The notes: a model not told the origin generated them from the sequence alone. A DNA stretch of 64,000 nucleotides from Marinomonas algicola (GCF_014805825.1 NZ_CP061941.1:1178001-1242000); one strand, 5' to 3'; numbered from the stretch's first letter, positions 27,427 through 36,861 are shown. Numbers and translations are program-made.

Positions 27427-29397
27427 CTAGATAAAGGTTTTTATCGCACTTAAAAGGTAGGGGTCAAAGAAACCTTCTGGAAAGTCCACGTTCATGACTC
27501 GGCCGATAGTGACTAAAAATAGGACTAAACCAATCGCAATCGTTGCTGATTTTAGGTAAGACGCTTTTGCTAAGAACTTCAAGAACAAGAGTGAAAATAC
27601 AAAGGTTGTTGAAATAAAGCCAAATAAGTAATACCCATAAGCAATGACAAAAAAGCCAGCGATATACACCAAATTCATGCTGAGATCTGAGGGGATTCCT
27701 ATGTGTTTTTCTTTAACGTATTGGCTCACAAGCATAGCGACAGAAAACATAACAATTGCTATGGCAATAATGGGAAAGGCTTTTGTCAGCATTGATGTGT
27801 CCCAAACATTTAACAGAGCGTAAGTAGCGCATACGCCCAGAATTGCGATTATTCCCCAATCTGTCCAAGAGACTGTTTTTACATCAGAGCCCTGTTGAGC
27901 TTCATGAAGAGGTGATTCGGCCGTCGCATCGTTTTTCTGCTTTCTTTTTTTCAAAATAGGAGGCAGTACGAAGCCGACAACAATGAGTGCGGCAATAGTC
28001 ATCACTCCAGGACGCAAAAACCAAGAGTAACCGTAAAATTGGATGCTTTGGAAAAAATAATTCTCTGCTCCAGAAGACAATACAAAGCCAATTAAAAAAG
28101 CTGGCCTCGGCCAATTTGCCCCTTTCATCATGACACCGAGAGTGGCGACGACACCTAATAAAATAAAATCGCCTAAGCTGCGTGTTGCTTGATAAGCGGC
28201 AAACAAAATTAGGGTCAAAATAATAGGGGTAAGTATCGAAAATTTAATGTAAGTGAGTAACGATATGGGACGCGTAAAACAAATACAGAATATTGCGCCT
28301 AGAATATTGGCGAGAGCAAGCGACCAAATAATAGTATATGTTAGGTCAAGGTGTGTTGTTATCATTGATACGCCCGGCTGGATGCCAAGTAACAACATAC
28401 CACCCAGAAAAACGGCCGCCGCGCCAGATCCTGGGACACCGAATAAAATAGTGGGAATCATACTACCTGATGCGCAAGCATTATTGGCCGATTCAGGTGC
28501 AATGACTCCACGAACATCACCCTTTCCAAATTGTGACGAATCTTTACTTGAGTTGATGGCAAAGCTGTATGTCATCCAATCGACTACTGATCCACCGAGA
28601 CCTGGGATCGCGCCAATTAAGCTTCCAAAGATCGATGACTTGCCAACAAGAGGCAGGTTTGAGAACACATCTTTAAAGCCTTGTTTTAGACCGTGCCCCA
28701 GTTTATTTGGCGAAGAAGCAATGGCGCTGTTTTTTACGAGTAAACTGATGATTTCTGGCAGAGCAAAGATCCCTAAACCAACCACTACTAATGGAATGCC
28801 ATCATAGAGATAGTCAATGTCTAGAGTAAAGCGGAACTCACCCGTTGCTGGTGCTCCGCCAATAGTGCCGACCAATAAACCGAAACCACAAGCCGCTAAT
28901 CCTTTGTAAATATTGCCGCCGGAAAGCGCGGCGACAACACTTAGCCCTAACAAGGTAAGCATAAATAGCTCAGCTGAGGAGAAGGCTAAAACAACAGGAC
29001 GAGCGACAAGGATAAAGACGCTGAGCACGATCGCACCAACGACACCACCTATCATTGATGATAAAAACGCGGCGGATAATGCGCGAGCAGCTTGTCCTTT
29101 CTTCGCAAGAGGAAAGCCATCCATCACGGTTGCTTGCGATGAGCTTGATCCGGGGATGCCCATCAAAACAGAGGTAAATGTATCTCCTGTTGGTATTACG
29201 GCGACGAGACCCATCAGCATGCCAAGACCAACGGACGGTTCCATCCCATATAAAAAAGGTAAAAGTAAAGACATACCGGCGATGCCACCAAGTCCGGGAA
29301 TAATACCAACTACTAACCCCACCAAAACACCTGCAATTAGGTAGGTTAGGTGAGTAATCGATACTATTTGATCTAGGGCGCTGAGGAACTCAATCAT
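27427..29397 (-). CDS. Tripartite tricarboxylate transporter permease, TctA-TctB fusion
   Basis: The 656-residue membrane protein starts with a complete TctA domain of about 500 residues. It shows GLVVGIIPGLGGIAGMSLLL, GIPGSSSSQATVMDG, IGAIPGLGGSVVDW and FGVPGSGAAAVFLGG. After a charged linker (KKRKQKNDATAES) come four more helices that resemble the small subunit TctB. Fusion is inferred because no separate tctB is present between this gene and tctC. The system imports di- or tricarboxylates in the inner membrane. AGGAG precedes the start, and it follows tctC by 23 bases. Confidence 0.88.
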   Translation of the reverse strand: MIEFLSALDQIVSITHLTYLIAGVLVGLVVGIIPGLGGIAGMSLLLPFLYGMEPSVGLGMLMGLVAVIPTGDTFTSVLMGIPGSSSSQATVMDGFPLAKKGQAARALSAAFLSSMIGGVVGAIVLSVFILVARPVVLAFSSAELFMLTLLGLSVVAALSGGNIYKGLAACGFGLLVGTIGGAPATGEFRFTLDIDYLYDGIPLVVVGLGIFALPEIISLLVKNSAIASSPNKLGHGLKQGFKDVFSNLPLVGKSSIFGSLIGAIPGLGGSVVDWMTYSFAINSSKDSSQFGKGDVRGVIAPESANNACASGSMIPTILFGVPGSGAAAVFLGGMLLLGIQPGVSMITTHLDLTYTIIWSLALANILGAIFCICFTRPISLLTYIKFSILTPIILTLILFAAYQATRSLGDFILLGVVATLGVMMKGANWPRPAFLIGFVLSSGAENYFFQSIQFYGYSWFLRPGVMTIAALIVVGFVLPPILKKRKQKNDATAESPLHEAQQGSDVKTVSWTDWGIIAILGVCATYALLNVWDTSMLTKAFPIIAIAIVMFSVAMLVSQYVKEKHIGIPSDLSMNLVYIAGFFVIAYGYYLFGFISTTFVFSLLFLKFLAKASYLKSATIAIGLVLFLVTIGRVMNVDFPEGFFDPYLLSAIKTFI

Positions 29398-29420
29398 TAG
29401 TAATAACTCCTAAGGTAAAA

Positions 29421-30503
29421 CTACAGCTTGTAATCAAATTTTGCTTTCAACCAACTAGAAACCCAAGAATACAACTCAGGGGAAACCGTAATGGCCTCGC
29501 TTAAGTATTGTGCTGCATCAATACCTACAATGTTTTCATAAGGTCCTACTTGTATCTCAGAGTCTTTGATAAAGAGAGGATCTTGTAGCATCTGTTTTAC
29601 TGATTTTTGATATGTTTGAATAATGTCATTTGGTGTGTCAGCAGGGATGAAAACCACTTTTTGAAAGGCGAACCCAGCCGCTAAGAATTTTTTATAGGCT
29701 GTGTATTCCATGCCAGATGGCTGCTTACCAAACTTATTGAAATACACTTCTTCAAATGTAGGAAGATTGGGGAAAGCGGGATCCCTAACGATTTTTCCTT
29801 GATTATTAAGAATGCCTAATGAAAATAATGGCACGGCTTTTTTATTCTCCACAAGGTCAATAACAGAATTGAGATAAGCAGAAGACGTTTGAAAATCGAT
29901 TTTTGCTTCACCACGTTCAAATGCTAGGCGGCCAGCACCACGGCTTTTCATACCAAAAACAGGTTTTATATCAAGACCTAGCATTTCAAAAGCTAGGAAG
30001 ACAGGTAGCTCCAACCCTGTTGGGCTCTGAGAACCAAAAGGTAATGTGACATCATTTAGTTGAGCAATATCATCGGCTGAGGTAACGCCAAGATCCGGTT
30101 GAACGTAGACTACCCCCCCTGTTGGACTCGCCATCAACGGAATCCATTTCTCAAAATTATAACGAACACGCTTATCCCCTAACATAAATGGATACAGTGT
30201 TGAGGCGGAGGTCCCCAGAATATCGGCACCGTTGCTTTTTGCCCTTTGAAAAAATAAATTTGTGCCTGTGATAGAGCCACCGCCAGGTTGATTTTTAATA
30301 ACCACTGTTGGGTTGCCGGGTAAATTTTTGGTTAGATGTGGTGCAATAAATCGAGCCCAAACATCCGTACCGCCACCTACCCCAAATGGGATAGTCCAGT
30401 TAATTGTGGATGGAAGTTCGGTATCTTGTGCTTTTGCAGGTAATGCTAATAAGCAACCAAAAGTTAAGACTGAGACGCCTAAGAGTTTAGATAATTTTTT
30501 CAT
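29421..30503 (-). CDS. Tripartite tricarboxylate transporter substrate-binding protein (TctC/Bug)
   Basis: The 360-residue protein has a signal peptide (KLLGVSVLTFGCLLALPAKA) and the Bug-type fold. Ligand-contact segments are NWTIPFGVGGGTDVWARF and KNQPGGGS, and LPFGSQSPTG. It is periplasmic and delivers a carboxylate to the TctAB permease encoded next. It lies between the PrpF/GalD-like gene and the permease on one strand, so all three probably form an operon. It is longer than the usual 320-residue Bug proteins. The ligand may be a tricarboxylate handled by the isomerase. Confidence 0.9.
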   Translation of the reverse strand: MKKLSKLLGVSVLTFGCLLALPAKAQDTELPSTINWTIPFGVGGGTDVWARFIAPHLTKNLPGNPTVVIKNQPGGGSITGTNLFFQRAKSNGADILGTSASTLYPFMLGDKRVRYNFEKWIPLMASPTGGVVYVQPDLGVTSADDIAQLNDVTLPFGSQSPTGLELPVFLAFEMLGLDIKPVFGMKSRGAGRLAFERGEAKIDFQTSSAYLNSVIDLVENKKAVPLFSLGILNNQGKIVRDPAFPNLPTFEEVYFNKFGKQPSGMEYTAYKKFLAAGFAFQKVVFIPADTPNDIIQTYQKSVKQMLQDPLFIKDSEIQVGPYENIVGIDAAQYLSEAITVSPELYSWVSSWLKAKFDYKL

Positions 30504-30563
30504 TGAATTTACCTTTCTTGTTTTTATGAATGTTCAATACGATTATTATTTCTGTATTGATGG

Positions 30564-31625
30564 TTAGTTAAGGTGAACCATACCGGACAATATTTTTTTA
30601 GCAGTACGGATTACCGAGACACTGTTTAACGCGGAGAAATTGTCATGTTTGCGTTGAGCGCTTAGCTCGATCTTTCCTGAAGGGTGTTCAAGAATGAAGT
30701 AGGATTCAGAATCTTTATCACCGATGAGTTTTGATGCTACGGTTCCGGGAAGACAGCATGCCGTCACAATCGCAATACTGCCTGTAACGGCTAATGATTT
30801 ATGGCATTTATGTGGGACAAAGTAGCGAGCATTGATGGTTCCATCAAAACGAGCTGGGGAAAGTAAAATAGGCTTAGGTATCACTGAGTTTGAAACATCC
30901 CCCATCCCCATTAGCTCACCTGCTTGAAGACGAATAATGTCTAAACGAGTCATGAATTCTAAATCGTTATCGAGCTCTGCAGGTGTTTCATAACCGGTTT
31001 TTCCAAGATCACTTGCTTGGATTAAAACAACCGGTGTTGCCGCGTCAATACAAGTAACCTCAACGGAATCAATAGTGTTCAACGCACTACCAGTGGGTAA
31101 CAACTTACCTGTTTTCGCACCTTCTACATTTAAAAATGTTAATTGAATTGGTGCGCCAGGCGAGTTCGTGCCGCTAATGATAGTGTTGCCTGTGTATTCG
31201 ATTTTTCCTTGAGGTGTTTGTACTGTTGAATGGATGATCTTCCCCGTGTTTAGGTTATGAATACGAACCGTTGTTGTTCCTTCACTGGCGGGAAATAAGC
31301 CAGTTTCTATTGCGTAAGGTGCTACACCAGCAAGCATGTTCCCGCAGTTTGGCGCAAAGTCTACTGCTTTCTCTACAATGCCTACTTGAGCAAATAAATA
31401 ATCAACATCTGCATCTGGGTGAGTTGAGGCGCCAACCATCGCCACTTTGCTTGTTAAGCTATTTCCCCCACCAATACCGTCAAGTTGAAGTTCATGGCCA
31501 GATCCCATGATTTTTAACAAAACATCAGCGCAGGCATTTCGGTCTTGAGGCAGATCTGAAATCTGTAGATAGGGTCCTCTAGAGGTGCCGCCACGCATGA
31601 TGATGCAAGATATGGTTTGTGACAT
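30564..31625 (-). CDS. PrpF family isomerase, 4-oxalomesaconate tautomerase-like
   Basis: The 353-residue protein belongs to the PrpF/GalD family, with the N-terminal CIIMRGGTSRGPYL, then GIGGGNSLTSKVAMVG and the central VDFAPNCGNMLAGVAPYAI carrying a catalytic-type cysteine. The second half has GDVSNSVIPKPILLSPA. Members isomerise double bonds in aconitate-like tricarboxylates, for example 4-oxalomesaconate in gallate breakdown or 2-methylaconitate in propionate metabolism. No other gallate or methylcitrate gene is present. Position before tctC and tctA suggests it processes the imported tricarboxylate. Confidence 0.85.
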   Translation of the reverse strand: MSQTISCIIMRGGTSRGPYLQISDLPQDRNACADVLLKIMGSGHELQLDGIGGGNSLTSKVAMVGASTHPDADVDYLFAQVGIVEKAVDFAPNCGNMLAGVAPYAIETGLFPASEGTTTVRIHNLNTGKIIHSTVQTPQGKIEYTGNTIISGTNSPGAPIQLTFLNVEGAKTGKLLPTGSALNTIDSVEVTCIDAATPVVLIQASDLGKTGYETPAELDNDLEFMTRLDIIRLQAGELMGMGDVSNSVIPKPILLSPARFDGTINARYFVPHKCHKSLAVTGSIAIVTACCLPGTVASKLIGDKDSESYFILEHPSGKIELSAQRKHDNFSALNSVSVIRTAKKILSGMVHLN

Positions 31626-31742
31626 TGTGATAAACCTTTGTTGTTGTAATAGCTTGTAGCTAAAGTCTCACAATCTATATTCGTGCATCAAATGCAAAGA
31701 TACGTCATAATTGATGTGTAAAACGAATTAATGGGAGTGACA

Positions 31743-32639
31743 ATGCATCAAATAGAATTTAAAGATTTGGTTATCTTCATACGTATTGCGGAAACGGGGA
31801 ATTTTCATGATGCCGCAGAATTAACTTTTTTATCTCAACCTGCTTTGAGCCGGAGAATGCAAAAATTAGAGGCCATTTTAGGCGCAAAATTATTTGAACG
31901 AACGACCCGAAAAACGTGGTTAACCTCTGTAGGACGTGAGTTTTTACCCAAAGCTCGTCGCATGGTAGAGGAGTTCGAACTGTCTGTTTTAGGTATAAAA
32001 GACATGGCTTCTCAGCAGAAAGGTAAGGTCACAATTGCCTGCATTCCCACCGCAGCATTTTATTTTTTGCCGAGTGTTATTAACGTTTTTAATGAACGTT
32101 ATCCGGGCATTCGGATTCAAATTTTAGATGAAAGTGCTAACCATGGTTTGGAGTCGGTCATTCGTGGAGATGCAGACTTTGGCATAAATATGGCCATAGC
32201 TCAGCATCCAGAAGTGTCTTTTACACCGCTTCTTGACGATCCGTTTGTGGTGTGTCTACGCAAAGATCATCCATTATGTGATCTAGAAGAAGTATCATGG
32301 ACAGACATGGAGCCATACAAATTAATCAGTGTTGGGCGTGCCAGTGGTAACCGCATTTTGTTGGATAAATCCTTAGCAAGAGATCAAGTGCAGCTGAACA
32401 GTTTTTACGAAGTTCAACATCTTTCTACATCGCTTGGTTTAGTGGAAATGGGACTTGGTATATCTATTGTGCCTAAATTAGCAATGCCATTAAGTAGCGC
32501 GTCTGTACTGACCTCTAGACCTCTCAAGGGACAAAAAATAGATCGTTCAATTGGGCTTGTGAAGCGCAGCTCGACTTCTGTTTCTCCTGCGGCCGATTTA
32601 TTCATTAATATCCTTTTGGAGCACTGGTCAATAAGTTAA
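31743..32639 (+). CDS. LysR family transcriptional regulator, divergent from the TTT operon
   Basis: The 298-residue protein has a standard N-terminal winged helix (FKDLVIFIRIAETGNFHDAA, then LSQPALSRRMQKLEA) and a two-lobe effector domain. ATG 31743 is used because GGGAG precedes it. The open frame begins at an ATG four codons earlier. It is divergent from the PrpF-like gene with about 115 bases between. That spacer holds CATCAA and TTGATG half-sites 19 bases apart, plausible LysR contacts. It is the likely carboxylate-responsive activator of the transporter operon. Confidence 0.92.
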   Translation: MHQIEFKDLVIFIRIAETGNFHDAAELTFLSQPALSRRMQKLEAILGAKLFERTTRKTWLTSVGREFLPKARRMVEEFELSVLGIKDMASQQKGKVTIACIPTAAFYFLPSVINVFNERYPGIRIQILDESANHGLESVIRGDADFGINMAIAQHPEVSFTPLLDDPFVVCLRKDHPLCDLEEVSWTDMEPYKLISVGRASGNRILLDKSLARDQVQLNSFYEVQHLSTSLGLVEMGLGISIVPKLAMPLSSASVLTSRPLKGQKIDRSIGLVKRSSTSVSPAADLFINILLEHWSIS

Positions 32640-32971
32640 CTTTAATTCATTTTTCTGGCTTAAAGAATTTGTTTGACCCAATATGAGCGTTACTATTTTT
32701 TGTATTAATTGTGTCTTCATCATGTAGGAAAATATAGTGGGAATACTTGTGTTGAAAATTTCTGATCTGAGGTATATTTTGATGAATAATAAGGATCCTT
32801 TTTATTTCGAATGGATAGTCATATGAGCGGGGATACTTTTTAAGGTTGTTAAGGTGGGGTCTAGAGATAGGCATAGCACCAACGCATCAGATGGTTATAC
32901 AACACTCCAATAATATTCATTAGCCAATTAGATCAAATCTAAATTTTCACTTCATTGTTGAGGGTATTTTT
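32640..32971. other. Intergenic region before rnk
   Basis: About 330 bases with frequent stop codons and no recognised gene, RNA or strong hairpin. It should carry the rnk promoter; GAGGG lies eight bases before the rnk ATG. Confidence 0.5.
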
Positions 32972-33385
32972 ATGTACTTAAGACCAGAGATTACTATTTC
33001 ATCATTAGATGCAGATAGATTGTATAAACTGATTGAAACACTTCCTGAGAGTCGCTTTGCAGGAAAGTATGAGCTTGAAGCGGAGCTTGATCGTGCCAAC
33101 ATTGTTGATCCGGAGGAAGTGCCTCCAACGTTGGTTACCATGAATTCTACGGTTAAATTTATCACCGAGCCATCTCAAGAAGCATTTACTTTAACCTTGG
33201 TTTATCCAAGGGATGCGGATGGTAGTGACGATAAAATATCAATCTGTGCTCCTGTTGGAAGTGCTCTGCTCGGCTTATCCCAAGGCAGTGAAATTGAATG
33301 GCCAAAACCAGGTGGCGGGTTACTAAAAGTAAGGATAGAAGAGGTAACCTATCAACCAGAACGAGTAGGTGAATTGCATCGTTAG
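32972..33385 (+). CDS. rnk: Regulator of nucleoside diphosphate kinase
   Basis: The 137-residue protein has a short N-terminal coiled-coil part (YLRPEITISSLDADRLYKLI) and a C-terminal GreA/GreB-like FKBP-fold domain. That domain contains STVKFITE, TLVYPRDAD, ICAPVGSALLGLSQGSEIEW and a basic end. This is the Rnk arrangement; transcript-cleaving Gre factors have a longer coiled coil. Rnk binds RNA polymerase and affects nucleoside diphosphate kinase levels. It is monocistronic here, with no functional link to its neighbours. Confidence 0.93.
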   Translation: MYLRPEITISSLDADRLYKLIETLPESRFAGKYELEAELDRANIVDPEEVPPTLVTMNSTVKFITEPSQEAFTLTLVYPRDADGSDDKISICAPVGSALLGLSQGSEIEWPKPGGGLLKVRIEEVTYQPERVGELHR

Positions 33386-33652
33386 CCAATTTCCTAGAGC
33401 TATCGATAATGGCTAGCTAATCCCGCTTCTTGATAACCAAAACTAAGATAATTTCTTGCTTGGTTTTGGTTTTTCGTTAGTTGCATCTCTTGTATGTGGC
33501 TGAATAGTGAATAAAACCAAAAATGCGTTCGATCTGGAATGGATTCCCTTTTAGGCTCTCTTTTCCTTAACTGAAACGGATTTAGCGTCATCAAAGATAC
33601 TTATCTTTTTAGATTGTGATGACATTTACTGTCAAAAATAAGGTAATAATTT

Positions 33653-35797
33653 TTATTTAATTATTACCTTATTGCGTCCACTGTTTTTGGCTTCATAAAG
33701 TGCGTTATCAGCACGCTTTATGAGGGTCTCAATCGTATCTCCCTTTATTGAACATGTTAAGCCAAAGCTTGCCGTTTTAGGGGGGATGCCATTAAAGTCA
33801 TGTTTCGAGATGGCTAACCGTAGGGATTCTATTGTGGTTACGACATCGTTAATACTGGATTCGGGGTACAGAACAATAAATTCTTCTCCACCATATCGTC
33901 CGACGAACCCTGTATCTTTTAAATTGTTTTGTAGAATATTGGCTATTTCGATTAGGACTTTGTCGCCTTTCTGATGTCCATAGGTGTCATTCACTTCTTT
34001 AAAGTGATCGATGTCTAGCATGGATAGGCAAAAATGATGCTCTGTATTATCATGTTTATTAATTTCATCCTGAATCAGTTCTTCCAGTTTTCTTCTATTA
34101 AAGAGTTTTGTTAGATTGTCGGTAAGAGCCAGCCGTTTTAATTCTTTGTTTTTTTCTTCAATTTCTTTTTGCGCTTTTATTAAAAGTGTGTTCGCTTTTA
34201 TTACTTTTCTATTCCAATAGGCCATGAGTACAATAAATACAATAACGCCAACAGCGACTTCCCATAAGGTTTGATAATTAAGGCCTTGTTCATACTTTAT
34301 GGGAATCCATTTTGTGAATATTTTTCTATGGCGTTCATTGGTTATGTTATTAACGGATTTTTGTAAGATAGTTAATAATGTTGCGTCATCGTTCCTAACG
34401 GCAATAGAAAGTTTTAAATTTTCAGAAATTTTCCCTGCTATTTTTAATTCGCCAAAATACTTGCTTTGAAATTCATAGCCAATACTGGCTAAAGTGTCAA
34501 TAAATGCAAAGAGTTGGCCATTTTTAACTTTATCTAAACCATTATAAATATCATCTACTTCGATTATGGTTAAAGAAGGGTACTTTTGACGTAATATTTT
34601 CACAAAAGCATCCCCTTTTATGATGCCGATTTTTTCACCCTCTAAATCCAAAATATGGTTAATAAAGGGGACGTTAACTCGAGTAGCAACGACAAGAGGC
34701 ACCTCCAAATAATGGCTGGTAAAGTTCAAATAAGCCTTTCGCTCTGGCGTTTCCATACCTAGAGCAAGCATGTCGCATTTTTGTTGTTTTATATAGTCGA
34801 TTGACTGATGCCAGTTTTTTGTTTTCACTAGCTCAAATTTAGCCGAAAGCATTTGCTCAAATAGATTGTAATAATCTGAACTCATTCCAATATGTTCACC
34901 TGTTGAACTCAGACCTTCAAAAGGCAGACCACTAGGATTAATACAATAACGAATACGGTTCGTATTTATATAGGCAAGTTCATCTTTATTTAAATCGATG
35001 TGTCCGCCTGGGTATTCTTTTATCGAACCTATCCATTTATCACTCAGCGCATCCATTTCTTTTTTTGAAATTGCGTTAAGGGCTTTTTGTAAAATAGCGC
35101 CCAGTATGGGGTTATCAGGTTGAACGCCAAATCGAAGGTCTTCTTTAGTCGTATTGGGTAAGACAAGTTCACTGGCTAACGTTATATTTGTGTAGAGGTT
35201 TTTTTTGATAAGGTGATTGATGTTGGTTAGGTTTTGGATCAATGCATCAATTTTTCCAAACACTAAATCTTTCGTCAATTTATCATAACTGTCATAAAGT
35301 ACGATATTCATAGTACTTAGCTTTTCTAGCTCTTTAATGTAAAAAACGTCTTTCAATACCCCTACTTTTTTGCCTGATAGGCTTTTTAAACCCTTGTATT
35401 CGCCAAAATTGTCTTTTACGAAAATCATAATAGGGATGTTGTAATACGCGCTGGTAAAGGTCGTGAAAGGCTCTCGAAATTTTTTGTAAGAAATACTGCT
35501 AATTACGTCGACTTCTTTATTTTTAAATGAAGTATAAATATTTGTCCATTTGTCAATTTTTTTTTCAAATGTTAACCCTGTTTTCTGGGAGATTATAGAC
35601 AATAATTCATGCTCAAAACCGACTATTTGATCGCCCGTATAATATGAGAAAGGGGTGAAATCAGGCATCATGGCGACTTTTACAGCCGGTGTCATTTGAA
35701 TAAATGCCTTTTCTTCTTTTGATAGCACCAAAGAAGCGGCCATAGACTCAATTGAAAATAAGAAGCTTATACAGAGTAGTATCAGTATTTTTATCAT
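33653..35797 (-). CDS. Diguanylate cyclase with tandem periplasmic solute-binding sensor domains
   Basis: The 714-residue protein has a signal peptide (ILILLCISFLFSIESMA) and two successive SBP_bac_3-type domains (about 28-255 and 265-485). A helix near 500-520 (LWEVAVGVIVFIVLMAYW) and a charged coiled coil follow, then a C-terminal GGDEF domain. Its catalytic motif is intact as RYGGEEF near residue 635. No RxxD inhibitory site is seen before it. The architecture resembles BvgS-type sensors coupled to c-di-GMP synthesis, so an amino acid or similar periplasmic ligand probably controls activity. It is transcribed alone. Confidence 0.93.
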   Translation of the reverse strand: MIKILILLCISFLFSIESMAASLVLSKEEKAFIQMTPAVKVAMMPDFTPFSYYTGDQIVGFEHELLSIISQKTGLTFEKKIDKWTNIYTSFKNKEVDVISSISYKKFREPFTTFTSAYYNIPIMIFVKDNFGEYKGLKSLSGKKVGVLKDVFYIKELEKLSTMNIVLYDSYDKLTKDLVFGKIDALIQNLTNINHLIKKNLYTNITLASELVLPNTTKEDLRFGVQPDNPILGAILQKALNAISKKEMDALSDKWIGSIKEYPGGHIDLNKDELAYINTNRIRYCINPSGLPFEGLSSTGEHIGMSSDYYNLFEQMLSAKFELVKTKNWHQSIDYIKQQKCDMLALGMETPERKAYLNFTSHYLEVPLVVATRVNVPFINHILDLEGEKIGIIKGDAFVKILRQKYPSLTIIEVDDIYNGLDKVKNGQLFAFIDTLASIGYEFQSKYFGELKIAGKISENLKLSIAVRNDDATLLTILQKSVNNITNERHRKIFTKWIPIKYEQGLNYQTLWEVAVGVIVFIVLMAYWNRKVIKANTLLIKAQKEIEEKNKELKRLALTDNLTKLFNRRKLEELIQDEINKHDNTEHHFCLSMLDIDHFKEVNDTYGHQKGDKVLIEIANILQNNLKDTGFVGRYGGEEFIVLYPESSINDVVTTIESLRLAISKHDFNGIPPKTASFGLTCSIKGDTIETLIKRADNALYEAKNSGRNKVIIK

Positions 35798-35993
35798 TTA
35801 TATCTCAGCAAGGTTGGACTGATCCGTGTTCTGGTTAAAGTCTGTAATCTTTCCTCTTATAATGGCATTGTAAGAGAGAATTTCCTAATTGAACGATATT
35901 AAATGGATAAGATACTTATTGAAATAACATCCTTTTATTTCTAATTCGAGTGTGTTCAGAAATGAAAAGCACACTCATTGTAAGGAAATACCT

Positions 35994-36168
35994 TTACCTT
36001 GGTGTGCCTTCAAACATCCTTATACGGGCATTGTTTAAGTGATTTTTCATAGCCGTTCTGGCGGCGGCAGAATCTCCTTCTTTTATCGCTATTACAATTA
36101 GTAGATGCTCTTCTTGAACCAGTTGCAGGCGTGACTCGGAATGCAGTAACGATAAGCCACGAGTGATG
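35994..36168 (-). pseudogene. C-terminal remnant of a GntR/FadR-type (FCD) regulator
   Basis: In the frame ending at the stop 35994-35996, about 55 codons read RGLSLLHSESRLQLVQEEHL, then an alanine-rich GDSAAARTAMKNHL and NARIRMFEG at the end. This is the typical final helix bundle of FCD-domain regulators: the AxxAMxxHL and ARxRMFEG pattern. No DNA-binding domain or start codon lies upstream. Instead the similarity stops where a dehydrogenase fragment on the other strand begins. The fragment is a deletion remnant and should be non-functional. Confidence 0.75.
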
Positions 36169-36411
36169 GTAAACGGCTGGCCTACAGGCGTTGAAGTGTG
36201 TCATGCCATGGTGCATGGAGGACCATTCCCTGCTACATCGGATGCTCGTTCTAGCTCTGTTGGTAGCTCTGCAATACAGCGCTTTTTAAGGCCAGTCTGT
36301 TATCAAAACCTTCCTCAAGCACTATTGCCGAAAGCACTTCATGATACGAATCCAGAGAATATCCCGCGTTTAATGGATGGCAAAAGAGTCTTAAACGATA
36401 CGTCTGTTTGA
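36154..36411 (+). pseudogene. C-terminal remnant of 2,5-dioxovalerate (alpha-ketoglutarate semialdehyde) dehydrogenase
   Basis: From about 36157 the plus strand encodes RVMVNGWPTGVEVCHAMVHG, then GGPFPATSDARSS, AIQRFLRPVCYQNLP and a terminal ENIPRLMDGK to the stop at 36411. This is the highly recognisable C-terminal end of the NADP-dependent dehydrogenases that finish oxidative pentose, hexarate or hydroxyproline breakdown. All of the catalytic core, roughly 440 residues, is missing. An original gene of that kind beside a GntR regulator has evidently been lost by deletion. The frame is still open, so loss may be recent. Confidence 0.78.
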
Positions 36412-36462
36412 TGTTAGTTATAGGTCTGTTAATTGGATCTATTTCTACACCATAGGGACGGT

Positions 36463-36503
36463 AGGCCATAACGGGTCAATGTGCATCTGACTCGTTATGG
36501 CCT
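36463..36503. terminator. Strong hairpin terminator between the dehydrogenase remnant and sugE
   Basis: AGGCCATAACG and CGTTATGGCCT form an 11-pair stem that extends by one or two pairs past a mismatch, with a loop of about 13 bases. GTTT follows on the plus strand. It sits between convergent coding ends and probably once ended the dehydrogenase transcript. Confidence 0.7.
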
Positions 36504-36543
36504 GTTTACCTAGTTAAATTGAAGCCCTCGGTGTCTCTAGAGG

Positions 36544-36861
36544 TTAATGAGCAAACTTGAGTACGACGACTCCAAGAATGATCAGAAGCACGCCAAAATA
36601 GCGCATTAACGAGGCTGGATCACCATAAAGCCAAATACCTAATAAAAAGGTCCCTGATGCACCTATTCCAGTCCAAACCGCGTATGCGGTACCCATCGGA
36701 ATTTCCTTTTGCGCTAACCAAAGAAACGTGCCGCTGACAACCATAAATAGAATCGCAATACTGATACCAAGTATTTTAGAGTCACTTGTTTGGGCCATTT
36801 TTAACCCAACTGGCCAACCGATTTCAGTAATGCCTGCTAGTAGCAAATATAACCAACTCAT
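36544..36861 (-). CDS. sugE: Small multidrug resistance family exporter, SugE/Gdx type
   Basis: The 105-residue protein has four helices and the essential SMR glutamate Glu13 (GITEIGWPVGLK). The segment KEIPMGTAYAVWTGIGASG is diagnostic of the SugE/Gdx branch, which exports guanidinium or quaternary ammonium ions in exchange for protons as an antiparallel dimer. AAGGAATTTAC precedes the start. It is divergent from a LysR gene with about 105 bases between. No guanidine riboswitch was recognised in that spacer, so control by the LysR protein is more likely. Confidence 0.9.
   Translation of the reverse strand: MSWLYLLLAGITEIGWPVGLKMAQTSDSKILGISIAILFMVVSGTFLWLAQKEIPMGTAYAVWTGIGASGTFLLGIWLYGDPASLMRYFGVLLIILGVVVLKFAH

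Noticed and set aside
28253..28807. 184-codon plus-strand frame, and the similar frame at 28913-29344
   Set aside because: Both are antisense to the tctA membrane-protein gene; their Pro/Ser/Thr/Ala-rich translations are mirror images of hydrophobic codons.
32647..32874. 75-codon minus-strand frame between LysR and rnk
   Set aside because: No ribosome site, biased composition and no recognisable similarity.
36010..36216. 68-codon minus-strand frame with its own start
   Set aside because: It is a different frame from the GntR remnant and shows no recognisable similarity.
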